64,000 bases of DNA from Balanoglossus misakiensis (lineage: Eukaryota > Hemichordata): assembly GCA_040954595.2 (NCBI GenBank), contig JBECUI020000024.1, positions 434,001 through 498,000 on the forward strand, given 5' to 3'. A program made the position numbers and the translations under genes. Below the pieces are notes generated by a model. The model was given only the letters and a program-made list of their open reading frames with translations, ran no database searches and was not told where the DNA came from. The number at the start of each line of letters is the position of its first letter. Position 1 is the stretch's first letter. Shown in pieces: positions 22,224-31,790 of this stretch.

Positions 22224-23017
22224 GGGGGGACACCAACATCGTAGTCAGTGAGGTCATCTATGGTGGTGGGCGCGTCTTCCACTCGGCACTCCTCCGCGCA
22301 CGCTTGGGGGATAAAAAATGCATCAAAAACCCCTGGCGCGTCCTCGCTCCCCCTGCGTCGATGGATTCTGTGCGACTGCTTCCGCCCCCGTCCTCTCTGG
22401 TTGCTGTGTCCGGATTGATGATGTTTTCCGGTGAGGTCGGATTTCCCGGAATTCTTCCTGTCGTGATTGGGATACCCACCTCAGCAGTATGCTAAGGACA
22501 CGCCAGTGGATGAGAATCGCTGGTGTGGTGGGGGAGCTCAGTCGGAACCTGTTCGGCACCTCCCACCCCCGGAAGACGCACAGGCGCTTCATCATCACCA
22601 TGGACTCCGGTGAACAAAAGGATTCCGTAGGGATCCGTCCAGGTCCGCCCCTGCGGATATAGAAGTCTAGCAGGTCGGGTATTTCATTTCCTGGACCACA
22701 CAGCCAGTATAGGTGAGTTTCTCTAACGCCTCCACCGCGTCCCGCTCGCGGAATACTACCGGCTTCTCAGTAAAAATAACTGGAAGGTGGCACTGAAAGG
22801 CGTGTTTCTTCAGTTTGCGCGTGGACCTCCGGCCTCCCGGGAACGGACATGGAGAAGGGCCTGATGAGTAATGTGGAACAGAGGATAGGGGGCTCCTTCG
22901 GGCCGGCCTAGCGCTCCTCCAGCGGCGTTCGTCTTCTTTGGGCGGTTCCGGCGTCGGAAACCGGATCGGTGATCGACGTCTGGGGCTGAGATCTCCCCAG
23001 CGTGAAAAGGATGGTCG
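22224..23017 (-). pseudogene. Decayed 3' part of the OB-fold gene
   Basis: Below the TAA at 23018-23020 the same frame stays open for about 116 codons, to TAG at 22667-22669. It is rich in Arg, Ser and Pro (for example SPRRRSPIRF), then gives KKHAFQCHLPVIFTEKP. Further coding-like pieces continue in other frames (TWTDPYGILLFTG near 22650, an acidic tail with TTIDDLTDYDVG near 22240) up to the Gypsy 3' LTR. GC content is clearly higher than in the flanks. This looks like one frameshifted coding region cut at its 3' end by the retrotransposon. The product is not recognised beyond the RS-rich stretch. Confidence 0.5.
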
Positions 23018-23872
23018 TTAACGGGAAGGTGGGCGGTCCCGCCTTTCCTCTCGAGAACGCTCCGGTCGCGGCGACCGGGTTGGGGATCTGGACCTAGTAG
23101 GGCTGCCGGGGTGGCGTCGAAGTTCCCAGGGGATTAGATATTCCCCCGCCTCCAACGTCGCCTCCAGCTCCAATGGGTTGATCAGTGACTGCAGCGGCAG
23201 CATTTCTTGGCGTGGGGGTGATGGCTCCTGCAGCAGCCGTTGGTTTCCCCCGTCTCTCGCTACTGCTATTGGGGGTGATACACGGGTGCGGGGTGGGTCT
23301 GGCCCTTCCGACACCTCCATCGCCTGGTCCTTGTCGCCACCGAGTACCTGTTTTTCCAGCTGCGGATCCCGGAAGATGCTCAAAGTTTCCTCCAGGTCGT
23401 CAGCTGCGGTGGTGGTTCTTGTGGGCTCTTGCGGGGAGATATGGCCAACGAATCCCCCACGTACGCGGCCTGGATTGAACTCCCGAGGTAGTGTGCAGGT
23501 TTTTATGGCTGCGTCGGATGGTACGGGCAGGTTGGCTTCGGTCTTTTCCTTCCCGTATACATGCATGGCCTCCTCCCGTACCGTGGACATCCATCCTATG
23601 TCGCCTAGAACCGTGGCTACTTGACAGTTCTCACGGAGCATCAGGAACAGTATTTTATGTCTCACCTCCACTTCAGTTGTCGCTGTTGTATTTAATGTGG
23701 ACGATGTTTTATATCTGTTGATAACCAATGGGCCTAGTTTAACTGTGGCACCTACATCCAGTGGCAGCGCTGTTTTCTCACCCCAAAGGTTGACTTCAGC
23801 ATCTCTTGTGCCATCAGTTATGGTCAGTTTACGTCTCTTTGTAGAATTCGATGTATGTGTCACTGATTCATA
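23018..23872 (-). CDS. RPA-like OB-fold exon fused to RS-rich region
   Basis: A CAG acceptor with a pyrimidine tract borders 23872. The exon begins YESVTHTS and contains RRKLTITDGTRDAEVNLWGE, typical of an RPA-type OB fold that binds single-stranded DNA. It then has LDVGATVKLG and LNTTATTEVE. In the other copies a GTGAGA donor ends the exon after about 69 codons (23666 here), but here the frame reads through. It continues 215 codons into unrelated sequence ending in an Arg/Ser/Pro tail (SRSPTRSPRPERSREERRD). The extension is therefore either intron retention or a fusion. It joins the upstream exon (24290-24559) in phase 0. Animal Helitrons carry RPA-like genes, so a transposon origin is possible but unproven. 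Confidence 0.6.
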   Translation of the reverse strand, partial: YESVTHTSNSTKRRKLTITDGTRDAEVNLWGEKTALPLDVGATVKLGPLVINRYKTSSTLNTTATTEVEVRHKILFLMLRENCQVATVLGDIGWMSTVREEAMHVYGKEKTEANLPVPSDAAIKTCTLPREFNPGRVRGGFVGHISPQEPTRTTTAADDLEETLSIFRDPQLEKQVLGGDKDQAMEVSEGPDPPRTRVSPPIAVARDGGNQRLLQEPSPPRQEMLPLQSLINPLELEATLEAGEYLIPWELRRHPGSPTRSRSPTRSPRPERSREERRDRPPSR

Positions 23873-24289
23873 CTGTAGTGGAAATAAAATGGAAAACATT
23901 GAATGTTAATAATTACGAGTAGTAAATGTTGTGGAGAAATAGTGCAAGAGTGGTTGTTTTTTGTCAGTTGCTTTTTAAAATTTGAACTGCACAATGATGA
24001 ATCGATGGCAGTAATTTTGACCCGAGGTGAGTTGACAAGGCATGGTTGTATCATATAAATGGATTTTCAATGTACGTGATCGCATGGAGGCTGCCATATT
24101 GGATTACATCCGAAGACCTTCCCATTGGGCTTCGGTTGAATTCGGGAAAGGTCTCTAAAATGTAATGGGTCATTCAATTTTGTAGAGTAAATTTCTAAAA
24201 ATGTAGAAGATGGGAGGTTAAGATACCCAAAATGACTACGGCAAAAAAAAAGTCAGGCCCATAAGTTACGGGGTGCGATTATAACGTAC

Positions 24290-24559
24290 CTTTGCTCTAT
24301 CATAGAGGCAAATGGTATTATCTCTTCCAGTGGAAAAGTTGCGGAGCTGTACGTATTCTCCCTTCTGTAATCTGTTCAGCCACTTCGGATTTTCTTTCCA
24401 GAATTTAAGATCCAGAACGTTGCCATCCTGCTGCATACAAGGCACGCTAAACAGTTTCCCGTTGGCGGAATTCCGGATCTCGACATCCTCCATGAGGCGC
24501 AATTTCAGTGCCACGCCTTGGCTGGTTGGGGATGAGGGACCGGGAGCCGGGGATGCCAT
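24290..24559 (-). CDS. RPA-like first OB-fold exon
   Basis: Acceptor TTTTTCAG borders the exon at 24572; the first ATG (24559) gives MASPAPGPSS. The exon ends AAAG before a GTACGT donor at 24284-24289. Ninety codons include LKLRLMEDVEIRNSANGKLF and DLKFWKENPKWLNRL, then YVQLRNFSTGRDN, an OB-fold pattern. Splicing to 23872 keeps phase 0. An upstream exon candidate (24845-24928) joins out of frame, so translation from this ATG is preferred. This is the best preserved of the three copies in the window. Confidence 0.6.
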
Positions 24560-24844
24560 AACGCCGTTAAACCTGAAAAATAGATTGAGAGTGGATATTG
24601 TTTTACACAATTTTTGAACATTGAAGTAAAGTATTAGAATGATGGAGTCCGATAAAAAAGTGAGTTGGTGATTGCGGCATCCGACTTCGTTATTAAAAAT
24701 GGAAAGATTTGCGATTTGAGATTCGGTTACCATTTGCAAGTTTGAAAGGAAATATTTCATTGAAGCACAGTGGCAACTACTGGGTTATGGAGAATTTTTG
24801 AAATGTTGATGAACGGAGACTTATTAGAATCAATGAAAACCTAC

Positions 24845-24928
24845 CTTTAACGGTGTTACGGTTACTAAACGTGAGAGACCGCTTGTCTCGTTCATCCGAT
24901 TCTGAGCTCCTAGCTCTTGTGGAGACAT
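24845..24928 (-). other. Candidate 5' exon of OB-fold gene
   Basis: ATG at 24926-24928 gives MSPQELGAQNR and a GTAGGT donor follows at 24844. Copies at 26602-26689 (plus) and 39540-39630 (minus) keep the first 11 codons but differ later by an indel. None joins the next exon in the frame of MASPAP, so this may be 5' UTR or an upstream ORF. Confidence 0.4.
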
Positions 24929-25342
24929 GCGGAGGTACAGCGGGTTAACGGTTAGAAAGTGTTGATGAAAGAAATAAGTTTATAGGCCAATCAGGAGTTA
25001 GATTCGAATGTCCGAAAATGAGCTCGAGAAACCGTAGGCGAACGCAACAGACAGCAATTTAAATTTGCATAACTAGAGGTTTGGGTGGAAAGATTTCAGA
25101 ATTTAACGCACATATACAGATATTTTGTAGTGGAAATTTGAGTATATTATAAATAGTACATGTAATAAGACTGTGAATTGATTTTATTTACTGACAATTA
25201 AATGAAGTTACCCTTTGAGTATGGGTGTTTATCGAGGGGGAGGGGGTCCCAAAAAATGTTAGAAACTGTTGAAGATGAAACCGGAAAGATGTAGCAAATT
25301 CGTTAGTTTTCCCTTTTTTGGAAATTATGCTCGAAGCGTGTG

Positions 25343-25435
25343 ATTGGTCAATTAGTCAGAAGGGGATTGGTTGGAAATAGTCGAATATGATTGGGCAATA
25401 AGATCGAAGCTGAAATCCCTCAGGCTGTATAAATA
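25343..25435 (+). promoter_or_regulatory. Promoter with three CCAAT boxes and TATA
   Basis: ATTGG (inverted CCAAT) occurs at 25343-25347, 25366-25370 and 25390-25394, spaced 23-24 bp apart. TATAAATA follows at 25428-25435. Regular NF-Y spacing about 35 bp upstream of a TATA box is a convincing animal core promoter reading to the right. A transcript would start near 25460. The reverse-direction OB-fold gene starts about 400 bp to the left, so this could be a divergent promoter. Confidence 0.55.
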
Positions 25436-25538
25436 CGGTGTTTGTGGCGTGTACTAATGGAGTATGGCTGGGGTGTGTTGTGTCGAGCAGTGTAGTATAT
25501 CATTTGTGGGGCATTGAATATTTAGAACAAAGTTCTCT

Positions 25539-25736
25539 ATGTCGGACTTCCTAACATATACTCGATCGTTGATAACAAAACGAGCAGATATTTTTGTGCA
25601 AATAGTGTGCGCAAAACAACAACTAAACATGAAGACAACAACATAGTACTGCGTGCGGTGCGACTCGGTTGTAAGCGTCAAGTCAAAAACTGCAAAGACA
25701 TGCAACAGGTGTAAATATAGTCGACTGAAATGCTGA
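25539..25736 (+). pseudogene. Short Cys-rich zinc-finger-like ORF with in-frame stop
   Basis: From ATG 25539 the frame gives MSDFLTYTRSLITKRAD, then TAG at 25644-25646. It continues with 29 codons before TGA 25734-25736. The second part has cysteines in the pattern C-X2-C-X13-C-X2-C-X6-C, ending CKYSRLKC. C-X2-C-X13-C-X2-C is the spacing of the first nuclear-receptor zinc finger, but other hallmark residues are missing. It lies 80 bp downstream of the TATA box. It may be a decayed small zinc-binding protein or chance. Confidence 0.3.
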
Positions 25737-25759
25737 AAAACCATGAATATCGATTGGCT

Positions 25760-26690
25760 CAAAGTGATGGGAATCGGCTCAACTTACCGGAGGGAATTGG
25801 TACATTATATAACGAGTAAACTAGAACGAAAGAAATCCCAGCGTGAACACTGGAAATTGTTCATAAATTAATATTTATACATGTATGTGTATATTGCGTA
25901 ACCTTCGAAAATTCGAATATCATTAGCACTTGGCCTAAAAAGTTGTGCATTGCGAGTGGGACACTGGGCAATTATTTTTATGGGCCGCCATCGCTATGCA
26001 GTTTAGATGTAGTATTTTACTCAACTTTTACCGGCAAGTGAGTGATTTGCTTTCAGAAGGTAATGAGACGGAAATAAACTTATGCAATCAGAGTTAATTA
26101 TTCGTGAGGATACAAACCTTTGTACTAGATTTATTGTAATTTTTCAGTGTATACTCCTGGCCTTCGCAGGACTTTCATTTTTTACCCGGTTTGTGTGTTT
26201 TCGGGTTACCCATGGGCACTCTCTACCTGTTTTAAAACTCTGAACAAGTCGATGTCACGTGTATCATTTTATGTACGACGTACATCATTATAGTAATGCT
26301 ATAGTGAAGTTTTTAAAAAGGAAATATTTTTTTAGTGTTATTCTCTTCGTTTTTTTTATGACTGAAATATGCTTGTGCTTGATGGAAAAACCGGATTCAA
26401 CCTTAGCTTAATATATGCATTATCGTTCGCAACTGACGTCATATAATGTAGCAATTTCCCTCCGGTTAAATTGAACCAATCGGCATTCCCGTTTTTCCAC
26501 CATTTCACTCGAATATCTAACTCCAGGATCCTGATTGGCCTATGTAATTAATCATTCCTTTCATCAACACTTCCTAACCGTTAACCCGCTGTACCTCCGC
26601 ATGTCTCCACAAGAGCTAGGAGCTCAGAATCGGTCGGACGCAGACCAGCGGTCTGTCAGGTGTAGTAACCCTAACACCGTTAAAGGTAGG
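25760..26690. repeat. Inverted copy of OB-gene 5' region
   Basis: The block 25760-25815 is inverted at 26445-26500. The 5' exon region of the OB-fold gene at 24845-24990 is inverted at 26540-26690, where MSPQELGAQNRS can be read on the plus strand. The spacer 25820-26440 shows no gene. Confidence 0.6.
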
Positions 26691-27344
26691 TTTTCATTTA
26701 TTCTATTATAAGTCTCCGTTCATCAACATTTCAAAGATTCTCAATAATGCAGTAGTTGCCACTGTACTTCAATGAAATATTTCGTTTCAAACTTGCAAAT
26801 ACTACTTGAACCGAATCGCAAACCTTTCCATTTTTAATAACGAAGTCGGATGCCGAAATTACCAACTCACTTTTTTTATCGGATTCCATCATTCTAATAC
26901 TTTACTTCAATGTTCAAAAATTGTGTAAAACAATATCCACTTTCAATCTATATTTCAGGTTTAACGGCTATTTGTGCAACATTTGACAGTACTCACATCA
27001 TGGACTTTTCCTACAACGCACACCCTCTTCTTCTGTGGAGATATCTCGACTTCTGATATCATTATTTGTGGCGGATGATACAATTCTGTTACCAATTTTT
27101 CAGGTATATCCATCGCTTTACGCCCGCAAGGTATGATCTGGAAAAAAGTTTGGCGTAGTCTGTAAGTTGTGTGACTGAATCCGTAAAGATGGCATTTGGA
27201 GGAAAAATTTTGAGCATTTTTATCAGTAATCTAGTTTGTTTAAAATATTGGAACGCGATCAAAAATAAATGCGACTTGTAAACGAGTGCCGCGTTTGAAT
27301 CGGTATTGACGATAAACATCGGTAATCGGCGATGAAATCAACGG
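26691..27344 (+). other. Intron-like remnant, no gene
   Basis: The segment 26691-26965 is an inverted copy of the intron between the OB-gene 5' exon and first OB exon (24573-24840). After AGGTTTAACGG near 26967 the homology ends. Nothing recognisable is seen from 27000 to 27344. Confidence 0.45.
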
Positions 27345-27566
27345 ATTTTCAATGTACGTGATCGCATGGAGGCTGCCATATTGGATTACATCCGAAGACC
27401 TTCCGATTAGGCTTCGGTTGAATTCGGGAAAGGTCTCTAAAATGTAATGGGTCATTCAATTTTGTAGAGTAAATTTCTAAAAATGTAGAAGATGGGAGGT
27501 TAAGATACCCAAAATGACTACGTCAAAAAAAAGGCCCATAAGTTTCGGGGTGCGATTATAACATAC

Positions 27567-27812
27567 CTTTGCTCTATCATAGAGGCAAATGGTATTATAT
27601 CTTCCAGTGGAAAAGTTGCGGAGCTGTATGTATTCTCTCTTCTGTTATCTGTTCAGCTATTTCGGATTTTCTTTCCAGAATTTAAGTTCCAGAACGTTGC
27701 CATCCTGCTGCATACAAGGCACGCTAAACAGTTTGCCGTTGGCTGAATTCCGGATCTAGACTGTATCCTCAATGAGGCACAATTTCACTGCCACGCCTTG
27801 GCTGCATGGTTG
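27567..27812 (-). pseudogene. OB1 exon, broken copy B
   Basis: A copy of 24290-24559 with indels and substitutions that break the frame; the GTATGT donor side is kept at 27561-27566. Its left flank (27345-27560) matches 24060-24285. On its right (27813-28060) the left flank is present again, but inverted. Copy B is thus an exon between two inverted copies of the same flank. Confidence 0.65.
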
Positions 27813-28274
27813 CAGATGATGGAGCTAAGGTACGTAACAATCGCACCCCGAAACGCCTGGGCCCTTTTTTGTGTGTAGTCATTGTGGGTATGTTAACCTC
27901 CCATCTCCTACATTTTTAGAAATTTAGTATACAAAATTGGATGACCGATTATGTTTTAGAGACCTTTCCCGAATCCACCTGAAGCCCAGTCGGAATGTCT
28001 TGGGATGTAACCTAAATTCAATATGGCCGCCTCCATGCGTTCACTTGCATTAAAAAAAAAACGTTGATTTTATCTCCGAGTGGCGGTGTTTATCGTCAGT
28101 ACCAATTGAAACGCGGCACTCGCTTACAGGTCGCGAGCGCGTTCTAATATTCTAGAAAGAAAAAAATGATAGTTTCGAGTACAGATTACATGTATTTTAA
28201 AACGAGGTTTGGTCACAATGGTATCACTACTTAATGACTTACAATCGATGTTTTTAATTGTCTTTGCACCACAG

Positions 28275-28446
28275 TATGAATCCTGTGATGGTAAATCGCA
28301 TTCAACTTAGAAGGCGTGGAGTAAGTGCAACTGATGGTAACTGGGATACCAAACTGAAACTTTTGGGAGAGAAAACCTTGCCATGCATGGACGTGGGTGG
28401 CACAGTTAAACTTGGGTTAAATACTACAGCGACAACTGAAGTCCCG
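28275..28446 (+). pseudogene. OB2 exon, broken copy B
   Basis: The acceptor CACCACAG precedes TATGAATCC; the exon ends at CCCG before GTGAGA. It corresponds to 23666-23872 but is on the opposite strand to the neighbouring OB1 copy and lacks the intact frame of copy A. KLKLLGEKTL and LNTTATTEVP remain readable. Confidence 0.65.
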
Positions 28447-28621
28447 GTGAGATATTATAAAATACTCTTACATCATAAAATTGAAATCCTACATGTCAAT
28501 AATTTCATATTTTCACTAATGTTTAGCAAAAAACAACTGCTCTCAACAAACCTTACCCCTCCCCCTCTTGTATTGTCAGTGCTTTGTAATCTATCAGTAA
28601 CAATCCATTTTTTTCTCTCAA

Positions 28622-28680
28622 GGTGTTAAAAGAACCTATAGCTACTGGTGATGACATGATACCGTCCATGGGGTGTTGGA
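28622..28680 (+). pseudogene. Next exon of OB gene, copy B remnant
   Basis: TCTCTCAAG is followed by GTGTTAAAAGAACC (VLKEP). It corresponds to 37774-37838, but the downstream part is changed and no donor is obvious. It lies 175 bp after the OB2 exon, in the same orientation, which supports the exon order OB2 then VLKEP. Confidence 0.5.
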
Positions 28681-29739
28681 GGTAATACACTTTCTAAGTA
28701 TTAACCAGTCAGGACGTAAGTGGGGTAATTACGGCGGTGAGATCAAAGAGATCTATTTGAATGTGAAAGTCGCTGAGTGGCAGTTACGGCCAGTTCGAAA
28801 AATGTTCAAACGGAGATTTTCGGTACTACAAGTGATCGTAGTGCACCCGTTTTTTCTAAGACGTGTATGAAACACCATAGTCAATGATAGGATGATTTTT
28901 CGTGAAGTTTTAACGACGCTTTCCCGAGAAAGACAGTTTCGGTATGTTGGTTTAAATTGTGGTCCTTGACTCTCGGCAAAGATTTCTTGTCTTGAAAAAA
29001 ATTGGGTAGGTTAGGAAGATATAGAACTAAGTTACCGTGAAATTATAATAGTGTGAGCCGCTCCGTTGTGGGGTAATGACGGTGTAAAAATTGCCTTCGC
29101 CATCGACGAGTACAGCCGTGTTTGCCATATGTGTATGCATTGAAGTAGGTCAACGCATGTTAACCCATGACGTAATGGCTTCCTTTTCAACGCGTCGTTA
29201 TCTCTCATTAGCATATTACATACGGAGTCTATACACTATTCACGCTGACTGACTTCTCAGGACTGACCTATGGCACAGTAAATTGTGGTCCTTGACTCTC
29301 GGCATGGATATATTCATGTCAAAATTATGAATAGAGGAGTTTAATAATGTTTCTAAAACCTGAGGGGGTTAATTTTTGTGTGGGTATGGCTGATATTTTT
29401 TTTTTGTAACTTCAAGGTCACTTTGAATTTCGTGATCACAATTTTGTCAGTGGAAGTAAAGAAATTCTTCTCGATAAAACTTCATGAAAAATCACATGTA
29501 GTACACTCATAGTACCAGTAATGTGCCTGGGGTGAAATAATTGTCAGAAATGGGTTGCTAGTTGCTTAACTTTCGTTGTGAAAAAAGTTGAAAAACTGTA
29601 TGCAAATGAGCAATTCAAACGTTACTGGCCAGTTCAAGTGTTTGCATTGCATGATCCCCTGCTGTTTAATTATCCCACTTACGTCCTGACTGTAACTGCA
29701 GTAGTTGCTTACATCAGACTCCCACTATCTGCATGCAAG
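28681..29739. other. No supported gene
   Basis: No gene is seen. A short inverted pair links 28690-28730 with 29670-29710 (CAGTCAGGACGTAAGTGGG and its complement). Two copies of AATTGTGGTCCTTGACTCTC lie near 28955 and 29280. Confidence 0.45.
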
Positions 29740-29877
29740 TTGTGGATGGATTTGCAGAGAGAGAGGCTAGTACACGGCACTCATGTGGACCTGCACTACC
29801 ACATTTCTATTCAACATCAGGTCTCTGAGTAAAAAGATGGCCATGTAAATTTTCTCTAAGTTTGTTAGAGAAATAAA
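29740..29877 (+). pseudogene. Terminal exon-like block with poly(A) signal
   Basis: The block reads WMDLQRERLVHGTHVDLHYH, ends HQVSE and a TAA at about 29830, and has AATAAA at 29872-29877. A second copy of the coding part is at 38309-38380, and the 3' part with AATAAA is inverted at 37553-37620. Between copies the TTG/TTA change is silent in this frame. It may be the last exon of the OB-fold gene; the reading frame is not certain. Confidence 0.4.
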
Positions 29878-30069
29878 GTACAACTTTAGTGTTTCACTAA
29901 TTGAGTTTCAGTGTTCTTGTATTGTCTCGTTTGCCCCATGCCAACCTCAAAGTAAACGTCAAATTTGCCATTTTTGACTTATTTGTCCTTGTAGTGGGCC
30001 ACATAGCATTTTAGTGCAACTTATGAAAATCTGAAGAACCAAATGCCTAATTTACCCAATCTGCACAGA

Positions 30070-31400
30070 TTTATTTCAATGGTACAGACTTGATGATCAG
30101 TATAGCGCCCTCTGTGGTAGTATTGGGGGGGGGTTAACCTAGCCTTTGTATGTTTATCCCTGTCCGGTTCCATTCCACTTGTATCTATGGTAACCTAATT
30201 ATCAGCAGTAAAGGCCACAGCTTTGAAACAGTTTTAATAACAAGCACTCTGAATTACACGGCCATTCTCATTGGTGCATATAGTGTAGTCACGTTGTATT
30301 TTACTGCAACTGGTGAAAGTCTCCTAAAAACCAAATGTGTCTTTACCCACTGTGCACAGAGTATTTGAATGATACTCAGTTGATGGTCATATAGTATAGC
30401 GCCCTCTGTGGTAGTATTTTGATTATGGAGGTGGGGTTAAATCTTGTCTTTGCATATGTTTATCCCTGTCATGTTGCATTGGGCTTGTATCTATGGTAAC
30501 CTAATTATCAGCAGTAAAGGCCACAACTATGAAACAGTTTTAATATCAAGCACTCTCTGAATTACATGGCCATTCTCATTGGTGTATATAGTGTAGTCAC
30601 GTTGTATTTTACTACAACTGATGAAAGTCTCCTAAAAAACCAAATGTGTCTTTACCCACTGTGCACAGAGTATTTGAATGATACTCAGTTGATGGTCATA
30701 TAGTATAGCGCCCTCTGTGGTAGTATTTTGATTATGGAGGTGGGGTTTAATCTTGTCTTTGCATATGTTTATCCCTGTCATGTTGCATTGGGCTTGTATC
30801 TATGGTAACCTAATTATCAGCAGTAAAGGCCACAACTATGAAACAGTTTTAATATCAAGCACTCTCTGAATTACATGGCCATTCTCATTGGTGTATATAG
30901 TGTAGTCACGTTGTATTTTACTGCAACTGATGAAAGTCTCCTAAAAAAACAAATAAGTCTTTACCCACTGTGCACAGAGTATTTGAATGATACTCAGTTG
31001 ATGGTCATATAGTATAGCGCCCTCTGTGGTAGTATTTTGATTATGGAGGTGGGGTTTAATCTTGTCTTTGCATATGTTTATCCCTGTCATGTTGCATTGG
31101 GCTTGTATCTATGGTAACCTAATTATCAGCAGTAAAGGCCACAACTATGATACAGTTTTAATATCAAGCACTCTCTGAATTACATGGCCATTCTCATTGG
31201 TGTATATAGTGTAGTCACGTTGTATTTTACTGCAACTGATGAAAGTCTCCTAAAAAAAACAAATGTGTATTTACCCACTGTGCACAGAGTATTTGAATGA
31301 TACTCAGTTGATGGCCATATAGTATAGCACCCTCTGTGGTAGTATTTGGATGATAGGGGAAGGGGTAACCTACCTTTTCTATACATGTATATGGTTATCC
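30070..31400 (+). repeat. ~307-bp tandem repeat
   Basis: About four units, each carrying TATAGCGCCCTCTGTGGTAG (near 30102, 30402, 30709, 31016 and 31324), then ATCTATGGTAACCTAATTAT and ACTGTGCACAGAGTATTTGA. Units 2 to 4 are nearly identical, so the amplification is recent. One to two inverted units lie at 36880-37330. No open frame spans a unit. Confidence 0.85.
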
Positions 31401-31499
31401 CTCTTCTATTGCATTCCGCTTGTATCTATGGAAACCTAATTATCAGCAGTGAATGCCAAATTGTAAAACAGCAACATATTTATTATCAAACACTGTATG

Positions 31500-31790
31500 G
31501 AATTGAATATACACAATATGTTTTGTGTGTTTGCTGGCTACATACATGCATAAATACGTACATACATATATTACACTCATACTCAAACACACAGCTAATG
31601 GACTCTTTTTTTCATCATCCCCACCAGTTATCGAACCTGGATCTCTTATCACAAAGTGACAAGTGTGTTAACCATTACACCATGAGGATTTTTTATCTCC
31701 ACTAACTGCCAACACACTGTCCAATTGCACATTCACTCACTGACATATTCAACTAACACACCAGTTTCTTTATTTCAAAAAGTACACAGT
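31500..31790 (-). repeat. tRNA-derived composite repeat, minus copy
   Basis: The inverse of 36000-36260. It contains the tRNA-like core at 31618-31688, then GGAGTCCATTAGCTGTGTGT-type sequence and a short CATA tract. Its flank CACCAGTTTCTTTATTTCAA is inverted at about 36020. Confidence 0.7.
31618..31688 (-). pseudogene. tRNA-like sequence
   Basis: Folds like a tRNA on the minus strand: acceptor TCCTCAT pairs with the 3' end, the D region reads GGTGTAATGGTTAAC and box B is GGTTCGATA. The anticodon arm has extra bases and the T stem has a mismatch, so it is not a functional tRNA. The 5' half most resembles tRNA-Asp. Confidence 0.6.

Noticed and set aside
23178-23624. 148-codon plus-strand frame opposite the OB-fold exon
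   Set aside because: The minus strand has splice signals, OB-fold motifs and related copies; the plus frame is a shadow of GC-rich coding sequence.
25647-25733. True nuclear-receptor DNA-binding domain
   Set aside because: Only the first-finger cysteine spacing matches; conserved residues between the cysteines and the second finger are absent, and a stop codon precedes it.
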